From Devosia sp. 67-54 (GTDB taxonomy: Bacteria; Pseudomonadota; Alphaproteobacteria; Rhizobiales; Devosiaceae): a stretch of 64,000 bases of DNA. The stretch spans positions 248,001-312,000 of the forward strand of contig NZ_MKVA01000003.1 of assembly GCF_001899075.1 (NCBI RefSeq), read 5' to 3'. A program made the position numbers and the translations under genes. How positions within the stretch are numbered: the stretch's first letter is position 1; the number at the start of each line of letters is the position of its first letter. This document shows, in pieces, positions 26,107-33,845 of this stretch. A model generated the notes under the pieces. That model saw only the letters and a program-made list of their open reading frames with translations. It searched no databases and was not told where the DNA came from.

Positions 26107-26361
26107 GGTGAAGTAGTCGTTGAGGGTCAGGCCGTACATCAGGCAGATCCAGAACAGCAGCACGGCCACCGTGAGCGACACCAGCAGGCCGCTGCGGCGC
26201 AGATGCATGAACACCATGCCGATCAGCGCCGCCTTGGCGACGGCCACCGCGAGGTTGATCAGCGAGTTCCCCGCGCCCAGCGGCACGAAGGTGGAGGCGA
26301 CCGTGAGGGCCAGCAGCAGCAGCAGGCCGACATAGGTGAGGAGGGCGGCGCGGATGGTCAT
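26101..26361 (-). CDS. ctaF: Cytochrome c oxidase subunit IV (prokaryotic type)
   Basis: An 86-residue protein with three hydrophobic helices and a charged loop (MHLRRSG) between the second and third, the layout of the small subunit IV of caa3-type oxidases. It has no cofactor and stabilises the complex in the membrane. The ATG overlaps the subunit III stop by one base. Last gene of the ACIII-caa3 operon. The short length and low motif content make the call rest mostly on position and topology. Confidence 0.85.
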   Translation of the reverse strand: MTIRAALLTYVGLLLLLALTVASTFVPLGAGNSLINLAVAVAKAALIGMVFMHLRRSGLLVSLTVAVLLFWICLMYGLTLNDYFTR

Positions 26362-26975
26362 CAGCGCGCCAAATAGAGCAGCGGGAACAGGAAGACCCAG
26401 ATCACATCGATGAAGTGCCAGTAAAGGGCGGCCAGCTTCAGCGTGTGGGCGGGTCGCGCCAGGCGCCGCCAGAACAGGGCGATGCCGCCGACAAGGCCGA
26501 TGCCCGAGATCACGTGTAGCGCGTGCGTGCCGGTGAGAGCCAGGTAGACATCGAAGAACAGCCGCAGATGCTGCGGTTCGGCCTTGGGGTAGCGGTCCGA
26601 CATGTCGCGGAACGGCAGCAGGCCCTTCTGCGCCTCCTCGAAATATTCGTAGCCCTTGATGCAGAGGAAGACGATCCCAAGCGCCACCGTTGCGAGCGCC
26701 GCGAGCCGCGCCCAGCGGCTGCGCTCGCTGCCCCAGATGGTCGCCAGCGCGATGCAGAAGCTGCTGCTCAGGAGCACCGCCGTGTTGAGAGTGCCGAGCG
26801 GCAGCGACAGCTCGCGGCTGCCCGCTGCGAAGTCGGCGCCCGGCGCCAGCCGCGCCACCAGATAGCCGAGGATCAGCGCTGAAAACAGCAGCCCTTCCGA
26901 GACGAGGAAGACGAAGACGCCGAATTCCCCGCTCGGCTCGACGCCGGTGGCGTGTCCCTGGGCTTCCGCGCTCAT
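26361..26975 (-). CDS. ctaE: Cytochrome c oxidase subunit III
   Basis: A 204-residue membrane protein with five helices, the short form of subunit III found with bacterial caa3 oxidases. Conserved marks include the Glu of FLVSEGLLF in helix 1, the [11 protein letters not shown] segment with its histidines and the terminal [18 protein letters not shown]. It supports proton uptake and stability of subunit I. Overlaps subunit I by 4 nt and subunit IV by 1 nt. Confidence 0.95.
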   Translation of the reverse strand: MSAEAQGHATGVEPSGEFGVFVFLVSEGLLFSALILGYLVARLAPGADFAAGSRELSLPLGTLNTAVLLSSSFCIALATIWGSERSRWARLAALATVALGIVFLCIKGYEYFEEAQKGLLPFRDMSDRYPKAEPQHLRLFFDVYLALTGTHALHVISGIGLVGGIALFWRRLARPAHTLKLAALYWHFIDVIWVFLFPLLYLAR

Positions 26976-28603
26976 CTTGGCGCCGCCGGCCGGTCGATCT
27001 CCGGCAGTTCGTACTGGTAGGGCGGCCCGGTGACCTCGGGCTGCGTTGCGAAATTGTGCTGTGGCGGTGGCGAGCTGGTCTGCCATTCGAGGCCCGTCGC
27101 GTCCCATGGATTGTCCGGCGCCCGCCGGCTGCGGAACAGCGACCAGCCCAGGTAGCAGAGCGGCATCAGATAGCCGAACGCCAGGATCACCGCGCCGGCG
27201 CTTGATAGCATGTTCCACACGGCGAATTCGTCGGGGTAGGTGTGGTAGCGCCGCGGCATGCCGAGATACCCCAGCACGAATTGCGGAAAGAAGGTGAGGT
27301 TGAAGCCGACGAAGGTGGTGGCCGCGGCGATGCGCCCCCAGGTTTCGGAATACATGCGGCCTGTCATCTTGGGCCACCAGAAGTGCAGGCCCGCCATGAA
27401 CGCCGTCACCATGCCGCCGACCATGATGTAGTGGAAATGCGCGATGACGAAGTACGTGTCGGTGAGATGCACGTCCACCGCCAGCGCCGCGAGGAACAGC
27501 CCCGCCAGGCCGCCGAACACGAACAGCCCGAGAAAGCCCAGCGCATAGAGCATCGGCGTCTCGAAGGTGATCGAGCCCTTGCGCATGGTCAGCGTCCAGT
27601 TGAACACCTTGATGGCCGATGGAACGGCGATGCAGAAGCTCAGGAACGAGAACACCACCCCGGCAAAGCTCGACTGGCCGGACACGAACATGTGGTGGCC
27701 CCAGACCAGAAAGCCGAGCAGCGCGATGCCCATCGCCGAATAGGCAACGAACCGGTAGCCGAATAGCGGCCGCCGCGAGAAGCAGGGCAGGATCTCGCTG
27801 ACCACGCCCATTCCCGGCAGGATCATGATGTACACCGCCGGATGCGAGTAGAACCAGAACAGGTGCTGGAACAGCAGCGGATCGCCGCCCTGCGCCGGAT
27901 CGAAGATGCCGATGCCGAACACCCGGTCGGCGACAATCAGCAGCAGCGAGGCGGCCAGCACCGGAGTCGCCAGCACCATCACCAGACTGGTGGCGTAGAG
28001 CGTCCACACGAAGATCGGCAGCCGGAACCAGGTTTGTCCCGGCGCGCGCAGCTTGTGCGTGGTGACGATGAAGTTGATGCCGGTCATGATCGTCGAAAAG
28101 CCGACGATGAACACGCCCGCCGCGGCGAGGCTCACATGCGAGTTGCTGAACATGGTCGAGAGCGGCGTGTAGAAGGTCCAGCCGGTGTCGACGCCGCCGG
28201 CGATCACGGCATAGAGGGTCGTCAGCGACCCGGCCATGAATACGTACCAGCTCGCGAGGTTGAGCCGCGGGAAAGCCAGGTCCTTGGCCCCCAGCATCAG
28301 CGGCAGCAGGAAATTGCCCAGCGTCGCCGGGATCGACGGGATCAGGAAGAACCACACCATGACGATGCCGTGCACGGTGAAGAGCTTGTTGTAGGTGTCG
28401 TCGCTAACGAGGTCGGCGGCCGGCGTGGCGAGCTCGATCCGTATCAGCGTCGCGGCGGCGCCGCCGATGAAGAAGAACGCCAGCAGCGCCACCAGGTACA
28501 GCCACGCGATGCGCTTGTGGTCGGTGCTCAGCAGCCACGCCGCCGGGTTCCACCCCTCGGCGAAATAGCTGCGGCGGTCGGGCGCTTCGGCGGTGGCGGT
28601 CAT
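26972..28603 (-). CDS. ctaD: Cytochrome c oxidase subunit I, type A2 haem-copper oxidase
   Basis: A 543-residue catalytic subunit reducing O2 to water and pumping protons. Ligands: H78 and H391 for the low-spin haem, H389 for the high-spin haem, H254, H303 and H304 for CuB, with Y258 placed for the His-Tyr crosslink. D108 with N115 (DLAFPRLN) opens the D-channel. Helix VI reads FYSHPAVY: the Glu of A1 enzymes is absent and the Tyr-Ser motif is present, which defines subtype A2, as in Thermus and Rhodothermus caa3. It overlaps subunits II and III by 4 nt each. Confidence 0.97.
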   Translation of the reverse strand: MTATAEAPDRRSYFAEGWNPAAWLLSTDHKRIAWLYLVALLAFFFIGGAAATLIRIELATPAADLVSDDTYNKLFTVHGIVMVWFFLIPSIPATLGNFLLPLMLGAKDLAFPRLNLASWYVFMAGSLTTLYAVIAGGVDTGWTFYTPLSTMFSNSHVSLAAAGVFIVGFSTIMTGINFIVTTHKLRAPGQTWFRLPIFVWTLYATSLVMVLATPVLAASLLLIVADRVFGIGIFDPAQGGDPLLFQHLFWFYSHPAVYIMILPGMGVVSEILPCFSRRPLFGYRFVAYSAMGIALLGFLVWGHHMFVSGQSSFAGVVFSFLSFCIAVPSAIKVFNWTLTMRKGSITFETPMLYALGFLGLFVFGGLAGLFLAALAVDVHLTDTYFVIAHFHYIMVGGMVTAFMAGLHFWWPKMTGRMYSETWGRIAAATTFVGFNLTFFPQFVLGYLGMPRRYHTYPDEFAVWNMLSSAGAVILAFGYLMPLCYLGWSLFRSRRAPDNPWDATGLEWQTSSPPPQHNFATQPEVTGPPYQYELPEIDRPAAPR

Positions 28604-29541
28604 GGCGGTCCTCCGGCGTTGGCCAGCGATTTGATGTAGGCGACGAGCTTGCCCAGATCGTCCTCGGTGATCAGCCCCTGGAAGCTCGGCATGATCGGAT
28701 CGAACCCGCCGACCACGTCCTTCTGGGGCTGCAGGATGGAGTCGCGGATGTAGCCGTCGTCGGCGATGACGGTCTGGCCGCGGCTCAGGCCGACCGGATG
28801 GCCATAGAGGCGTTCCAGTCTGGGCGCCCGCACGGTGGCGTTCGGGCCATGGCAGCCCGAGCAGCCGAGCGCCCGAAACAACGTCTGCCCCTGCTCGACC
28901 AGCGAGGCCGTGCTCGGCGCCGCTGCCAGCCAGGCGGCGAACTGCTCTTCGGGCTGCACCACGATATGACCGCGCATCTCCGAATGCTGCGTGCCGCAAT
29001 ATTCGGCGCAGAACAGGTCGAACGTGCCGGCGCGGGTGGTCTGGAACCACAGGCGCGTCTCGCGTCCCGGCACGGCGTCCATCTTCATGCGGAAGGCCGG
29101 CACGAACATCGAGTGGATCACATCCTCGGAGCTGAGGTTCACCACCACGGGCCGGCCCAGCGGGACGTGCAGCTCATTGATCTCGCGGCGGCCATTGGCG
29201 TGCTCGAAGATCCACATCCACTGCTTGCCGATGCCGGCGATCTCGATGGCGCCGGCGGGCGGGTGGTCGCGCTCGAGGAACAGGTCGGCGCCCCACAGGA
29301 AAATGCCGAGCGCGATCAGTGCCGTGGCGCTGGTCCAGGCGATCTCGAGCACCGTATTGCGCGCCTGCTCGCCCGAGCGGTCGGCCTTGCTGCCGCGGCG
29401 ATATTTCACCGCGTAGCCGACCACCAGCACCGTGAGGAAGATGCCCAGCCCGAACGAGAAAGCCAGCAGCGCATAGAACAGCAGGTCGACCTGCGGCGCC
29501 AGCGTCGAAGCCTCGATGGGGTGGACCGTTATGCTGTCCAT
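28600..29541 (-). CDS. ctaC: Cytochrome c oxidase subunit II fused to cytochrome c (caa3 type)
   Basis: A 313-residue electron-entry subunit. Two N-terminal membrane helices (about 20-46 and 65-88), the cupredoxin domain with CuA ligands H143, C178, C182, H186 and M189 ([12 protein letters not shown]), then a fused cytochrome c with haem motif C227-SG-C230-H231 and probable axial M284. The fusion defines a caa3 oxidase, which can take electrons straight from alternative complex III without a soluble cytochrome c. There is no long cleavable signal peptide. Overlaps subunit I (ATGA). Confidence 0.97.
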   Translation of the reverse strand: MDSITVHPIEASTLAPQVDLLFYALLAFSFGLGIFLTVLVVGYAVKYRRGSKADRSGEQARNTVLEIAWTSATALIALGIFLWGADLFLERDHPPAGAIEIAGIGKQWMWIFEHANGRREINELHVPLGRPVVVNLSSEDVIHSMFVPAFRMKMDAVPGRETRLWFQTTRAGTFDLFCAEYCGTQHSEMRGHIVVQPEEQFAAWLAAAPSTASLVEQGQTLFRALGCSGCHGPNATVRAPRLERLYGHPVGLSRGQTVIADDGYIRDSILQPQKDVVGGFDPIMPSFQGLITEDDLGKLVAYIKSLANAGGPP

Positions 29542-30281
29542 CGCCGCTTCCTGATCTCGAGGAAGACGATGCCGGCGAGGCCGAGCACCACTGTGCCGAT
29601 CGCCCCGGCGCGCAACAGCGCGACCATCGGAGCGGTGTACTTGCCGGTGCTGGTGTCGTAGCCGGCGCACCACAGCACAATGTGGTCGATGACATTGCCG
29701 ATGGTGCCGTCCGAGGCATCGACCAGCGCCAGCCGCAAATCGCTGGGCGTAAGCTGGAGGCCGGGCAGCACGTGCGAAATGCGGCCGGCCGGGGTCAGCG
29801 TGAACACCGCGACGGGATGGACGAACTGCCGGATGCGCGCGCGCTCGATGGCGCCGATGCCGAACGCTTCGCCGAGCTGCGCCACGCCCGCACCCGAGAG
29901 GAACCGCCAGCGGCTGGCGGCGGCGCCTACCGCGTCCGCCAGCCGGTCCTTGGCGGCAGCGGCGTCGTCCGGCCCTTCCTCTGGCGCAAGCGTGATGAAC
30001 AGCGGCACCACCTGGCCGGCGAGCCCCGAGCGGTCCAGCGCCGACGCGATGACCTGCTGCGCCACGCCGCACTGGTTCGGGCAATTGTGGTAGCCGAATA
30101 GGATCAGCGCCGGCCGTCCTGCAGTGAACGCCGAAAGCGGCGCCGTCCGGCCGGTCTCGTCGGTGAGGCTCGTCGTCAGGTCGATCTGCCGGCCGAGCGT
30201 CGGATCGAATTCGGGCTGCTGCACCGCCGCGAGAGCAGGGTGCATGGCGAACCAGAGCAGCAGCACCAGCAACACCCTCAT
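29529..30281 (-). CDS. SCO1/SenC-family copper chaperone for the CuA site
   Basis: A 250-residue thioredoxin-fold protein delivering copper to subunit II. Sec signal peptide (residues 1-18), copper-binding C67 and C71 in CPNQC and H155 (QFVHPVAVF), plus a C-terminal membrane helix near 222-244 that anchors it facing the periplasm. The C-terminal anchor is typical of SCO proteins in ACIII-caa3 operons. The ATG at 30281 was chosen because it gives the signal peptide; its 3' end overlaps the subunit II gene by 13 nt. Confidence 0.92.
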   Translation of the reverse strand: MRVLLVLLLWFAMHPALAAVQQPEFDPTLGRQIDLTTSLTDETGRTAPLSAFTAGRPALILFGYHNCPNQCGVAQQVIASALDRSGLAGQVVPLFITLAPEEGPDDAAAAKDRLADAVGAAASRWRFLSGAGVAQLGEAFGIGAIERARIRQFVHPVAVFTLTPAGRISHVLPGLQLTPSDLRLALVDASDGTIGNVIDHIVLWCAGYDTSTGKYTAPMVALLRAGAIGTVVLGLAGIVFLEIRKRRWTA

Positions 30282-30622
30282 CGCGCCGCCCCCTTGGCCG
30301 CGAGCAGTCGCATGGCGTCCTCGATGGGCACCTTGGCGTAGCGCTTGCTGCCGTCGGCCCAGTCCAGCCGCTCGAGCTCGGCGTTCTGCGCCGTCCTGTA
30401 GGCGGCCAATTGCTGGCGCTGGTCCAGCTCGCTGTCGCCGGGCACCTCGCCGAGATGCTGCGCCGCCGCGAAGCCACCCGCGCGCATGCCCAGGACCAGC
30501 CATAGGATGGTCACCGACAGCACCACCAGCGCCCCGAACGTCGCCGCGAAGACCAGCAGTCCGCGCCGCGAGACGTCGCGCTGTTCGTGCGTGTCGTGAT
30601 GCTGGATCGCGGTATCAGCCAT
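30278..30622 (-). CDS. Small single-helix membrane protein in the ACIII-caa3 operon
   Basis: A 114-residue protein with a positively charged N-terminus (QRDVSRRG), one membrane helix at about 21-46 and a soluble C-terminal part outside the membrane that contains LDWADGSKRYAKVPIEDAMRLLA. The last segment resembles the short tails seen in small proteins of ACIII clusters, where the motif precedes or accompanies SCO, but I cannot name a family with certainty. It overlaps actF by 8 nt and sco by 4 nt, so it belongs to the operon and is a candidate assembly factor or linker subunit. Confidence 0.75.
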   Translation of the reverse strand: MADTAIQHHDTHEQRDVSRRGLLVFAATFGALVVLSVTILWLVLGMRAGGFAAAQHLGEVPGDSELDQRQQLAAYRTAQNAELERLDWADGSKRYAKVPIEDAMRLLAAKGAAR

Positions 30623-31454
30623 GCGCCGGCCCCATCCGCCACAGGCTTTCCGCGACGTAGCCGGCAAGCACCAGGCCGGCGACGAGCCGCAGCTTCGGCA
30701 GGGTTGTACGCACGCTCGCCGGCAGCAGCGCGAAGAACGGCACCACCGCGAACAGCACGACCATCAGGATCAGCAGCGCCGGCCAGGCGCCGTTCAGTCG
30801 CCGCAGGTACCACTCGGCTTCGTCCGGCAGGTCGCCCATCCAGCTGATGAGCCATTGCATGGCCGCGAAATATGCCCAGCTCAGCAGCGCGGCGAGCAGC
30901 AGCTTGCCGAAATCGCCCTTCACGTCGACCGGGATCAGCAGGATGGTCAGCGCGAAAGCCCCGAGGATCTGCGCGCCGGCGACGATGACGGGATAGATAG
31001 TCGAATAATAGCTGGGGTCGAGCGCCTGCATCCAGTCGGTGGTGAAGACCAGCAGCCCCAGCATGTAGGCGATGAGCCCGAGCACCGCGGCGCGGCGCGA
31101 GCGGTAGTGGGTCCGCCACACCAGCAGCCAAGCGCCGGCCACCACCAGCGTGCGCACGATGATCCAGGGGGGCTGCAGATAGCCGAGCTTGGCGGCGACA
31201 CGGGCCGGCAGTTCGGCGGCAGGCTGCGCCACGAAGGGCAGCAGCAGCGGAATTGCTGCCAGCAGCGGCAGGCCGCACAGCAGCAGCAGCGGCAACGTGC
31301 CGGCGATGCGTTCGAGCGCGGGCCTGGCTTCCTCGCCCCACAGGCCGCCGGTCAATTTGTGGATCATCAGGATGGCGAGCGCCCCGAGCGGCAGCCCGAT
31401 CCCCGTCATCACGGCAACCAGCCAGGCCTGCGCGATCGGCGTGAGCCAGCTCAT
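30615..31454 (-). CDS. actF: Alternative complex III subunit ActF
   Basis: A 279-residue polytopic membrane protein with about seven to eight helices and no cofactor motif, in the place and of the kind expected of ActF, the small membrane subunit related to a part of ActC. It stabilises the quinol:electron-acceptor oxidoreductase. The start overlaps actE by 4 nt. Assignment relies on operon order (actABCDEF), length and topology. Confidence 0.85.
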   Translation of the reverse strand: MSWLTPIAQAWLVAVMTGIGLPLGALAILMIHKLTGGLWGEEARPALERIAGTLPLLLLCGLPLLAAIPLLLPFVAQPAAELPARVAAKLGYLQPPWIIVRTLVVAGAWLLVWRTHYRSRRAAVLGLIAYMLGLLVFTTDWMQALDPSYYSTIYPVIVAGAQILGAFALTILLIPVDVKGDFGKLLLAALLSWAYFAAMQWLISWMGDLPDEAEWYLRRLNGAWPALLILMVVLFAVVPFFALLPASVRTTLPKLRLVAGLVLAGYVAESLWRMGPAHG

Positions 31455-31981
31455 TTGCCGGCCTCCAGCCTGGCCTTGAGCTCGGCCGTGAGATCGGCGG
31501 CGGGCACGCGGTCGGCATATTGCAGGGCGCGGATGTACGAGACGATGGCCCAGCGGTCGGCCGGCGGCACCCGCCCCCCATAGGGGAACATCATGCCGTA
31601 GCCGTGGGTGATGACGTCGAAGATCTGGCGGTCGCCGAGCGCGACGATGGCGGGCGAATGCAGGTCCGGAGGGTTGGGGAAGCCGCGCTGCACCACGCGG
31701 CCGTTGCCGTGTCCGTCATAGGCGTGGCAGGGCGAGCAGAACACGTTGAAGCGGTCCTGCCCGTGCTGCAGCATGCCGAGCGGCAATGCCGCGGGCAGGG
31801 CGTCGGGTTGCGGCGCGAGGTCGGCGTCGGTGGCCACGGTCCCCGCGATCTCCGGCCGGTCCGCGGCGCCGTCGCTGAACAGAGGCGAGGTATCGAACGG
31901 GTTGCGCTTGGGCATGTCGGCCATCTTCTGGTCGCAGCCGGCGAGGGCGAGCAGCGCAACTAGGCCGATGACGCGCTTCAT
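31451..31981 (-). CDS. actE: Alternative complex III monohaem cytochrome c lipoprotein ActE
   Basis: A 176-residue cytochrome. Lipoprotein signal with lipobox LALAGC (Cys about 16) and one haem motif CSPCH near residue 82 (FNVFCSPCHAYDGHGNG), with candidate axial Met in YGMMFPYG. It faces the periplasm and is the probable exit point for electrons to the caa3 oxidase. The ATG at 31981 was chosen because it begins the signal peptide. Both ends overlap neighbouring act genes by 4 nt. Confidence 0.93.
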   Translation of the reverse strand: MKRVIGLVALLALAGCDQKMADMPKRNPFDTSPLFSDGAADRPEIAGTVATDADLAPQPDALPAALPLGMLQHGQDRFNVFCSPCHAYDGHGNGRVVQRGFPNPPDLHSPAIVALGDRQIFDVITHGYGMMFPYGGRVPPADRWAIVSYIRALQYADRVPAADLTAELKARLEAGK

Positions 31982-32514
31982 GGCGTCACGTCCTCGATGC
32001 TGACGGCGTGCCATGAGCGCAGCAGCCGCCGCAGCTTGCCACGGTCGAAGCCCGGATCCTCGGCGCCGACCAGCAGATAGAAGCGGTCGCCATTGGCGAG
32101 GCTGAAGCTCTGCGCGTTGAACACCGGATGATAGAGCCGCGGCAGCCCATTGCCCGCGAACATGCCGAAGAACCCCACCAGCGCGGCGCCGAGCGTGGCG
32201 CATTCGAAGCCTGGAACGAGGAAGGCGGTGAACGCCGCCAGCGGCCGGCCACCGACGTCGATGGGATAGTTGATGGTGGTCGAATAGAGCTGGAGCCCGA
32301 TGATGCCGAGCCCGCCCACCACGCCGCCGATGAAGGCCCAGACGCGGATGCGGCTCGGCCTGACGCCGATGAGCTCGGGCAGTTCCTTGATCGGGAACGG
32401 CGTGAACGCATCGAGCGACACGAGGCCACGGTCACGTGCCTTGCGGGCGGCCGCCAGCAGCGCCTCGGGACTATCGAAGCCGGCCAGCAGGCCGGTGCTC
32501 CGCGGTTCGCTCAT
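31978..32514 (-). CDS. actD: Alternative complex III subunit ActD (DUF3341)
   Basis: A 178-residue protein with an N-terminal soluble segment (GLLAGFDSPEALLAAARKARD), two membrane helices (about 60-82 and 97-120) and a C-terminal soluble part. It has no haem or Fe-S motif. The layout GF-x-SP/DAFTPFPI is that of DUF3341 (ActD). Structural role in the membrane complex. Coupled to actC and actE by 4-nt overlaps. Confidence 0.92.
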   Translation of the reverse strand: MSEPRSTGLLAGFDSPEALLAAARKARDRGLVSLDAFTPFPIKELPELIGVRPSRIRVWAFIGGVVGGLGIIGLQLYSTTINYPIDVGGRPLAAFTAFLVPGFECATLGAALVGFFGMFAGNGLPRLYHPVFNAQSFSLANGDRFYLLVGAEDPGFDRGKLRRLLRSWHAVSIEDVTP

Positions 32515-33845
32515 CGCGCCACCTCGTGACGCAACTCCTGCACCTCAAAGATGGTGATCGCCGGCAGCACCCGCAGGAACAGGAACAGCAGCGTGAAGAA
32601 CATGCCCAGCGAGCCGAACAGCAGGCCGAAATCGGTCCAGGTCGGCTCCACGTCGCGCCACGCCGAGGGCATGAAGTCCTTGGTGAGGCTGGTGACCACG
32701 ATCACGTAGCGTTCGAGCCACATGCCGATATTGATCAGGATCGACAGTCCGAACAGCAGCCAGGCATTGGTGCGGACGCGCTTGAACCACAGCAGTTGCA
32801 GCGTGCCGACATTGCACGCCAGCATGATCCAGAAGGTCCAGCCATAGCTGCCGAAGGCACGGTTCCACATCATGAACCGCTCGAACTCGTCTCCCGAGTA
32901 CCAGGAGAAGAAGGCTTCGGAGATGTAGCCGAAGGCCACCAGCGCGCCGGAGGCGAGCATCACCTTGGCGCCGGCGTCGAGGTGCTTTTCGGTGATGAAT
33001 TGCTCAAAGCCGAAGAACTGCCGCAGCGGCACGGCGATGGTGAACACCATCGCAAAGCCGGAATAGAGGGCGCCGGCGACGAAATAGGGCGGAAAGATCG
33101 TCGAGTGGTAGCCGGGCACGATGGCGCTGGTGAAATCCAGCGACACCACCGAGTGCACCGAGACCACCAGCGGCGTCGCCAGCGCGGCGATGAGGAAATA
33201 GGCGCGCTCGAAGCGGCTCCAATGGTGCACCGAGCCGCGCCAGCCCAGCGCCAGCAGCCCGTAGACGACCTGCTTGCCGCGTGTGGTCGCGCGGTCGCGC
33301 AGCACGGCGAGGTCGGGCACCAGCCCCATGTACCAGAACATCAGCGACACGAGGATGTAGGTGGCGATGGCGAAGAAGTCCCACACCAGCGGGCTGCGCC
33401 ATTGCGGCCAGGGCATGTGGGTCACCGGCAGCGGCAGCAGCCAGTAGAAATATCGCGGCCGGCCCAGATGCAGGATCGGGAACAGCCCGGCCATCGACGC
33501 GGCCAGCAGCGTCATCGCCTCGGCGAAGCGGTTGATGGAGTTGCGCCAGTTCTGGCTGAGCAGCACCAGCACCGCCGAGATCAGCGTGCCGGCATGGCCG
33601 ATGCCGATCCACCACACGGTGTTGACGATCATGAAGCCCCAGGCGGCGGGAATGTTGAGGCCGATGGTGCCGATGCCTTCGACCAGGAGCCATGTGATCG
33701 AGAACAGGAAGCCCAGCGCCACCACGAACAGCACCAGGAAGGCCAGCCAGAAATATCGCGGCAACCGCCCGCGCAGCGGCACGCTGGCGATGCGGGCGGC
33801 GATCTCGGCGTCGGAGGGCCGCCCGATGAGCACCGGCTCAGACAC
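32511..33845 (-). CDS. actC: Alternative complex III membrane subunit ActC (NrfD/PsrC type)
   Basis: A 444-residue protein with about ten membrane helices and NrfD-like features: WWIGIGHAGTLISAVL, RFAEAMTLLAA and HHWSRFERAYFLIAALATPLVVSVHSVVSLDF. It holds the quinol-binding site, with electrons passing to the ActB Fe-S clusters, and has the polar residues proposed for proton transfer. The start is GTG at 33845, 8 nt inside the 3' end of actB. Length is normal for the family. Confidence 0.95.
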   Translation of the reverse strand: MSEPVLIGRPSDAEIAARIASVPLRGRLPRYFWLAFLVLFVVALGFLFSITWLLVEGIGTIGLNIPAAWGFMIVNTVWWIGIGHAGTLISAVLVLLSQNWRNSINRFAEAMTLLAASMAGLFPILHLGRPRYFYWLLPLPVTHMPWPQWRSPLVWDFFAIATYILVSLMFWYMGLVPDLAVLRDRATTRGKQVVYGLLALGWRGSVHHWSRFERAYFLIAALATPLVVSVHSVVSLDFTSAIVPGYHSTIFPPYFVAGALYSGFAMVFTIAVPLRQFFGFEQFITEKHLDAGAKVMLASGALVAFGYISEAFFSWYSGDEFERFMMWNRAFGSYGWTFWIMLACNVGTLQLLWFKRVRTNAWLLFGLSILINIGMWLERYVIVVTSLTKDFMPSAWRDVEPTWTDFGLLFGSLGMFFTLLFLFLRVLPAITIFEVQELRHEVAR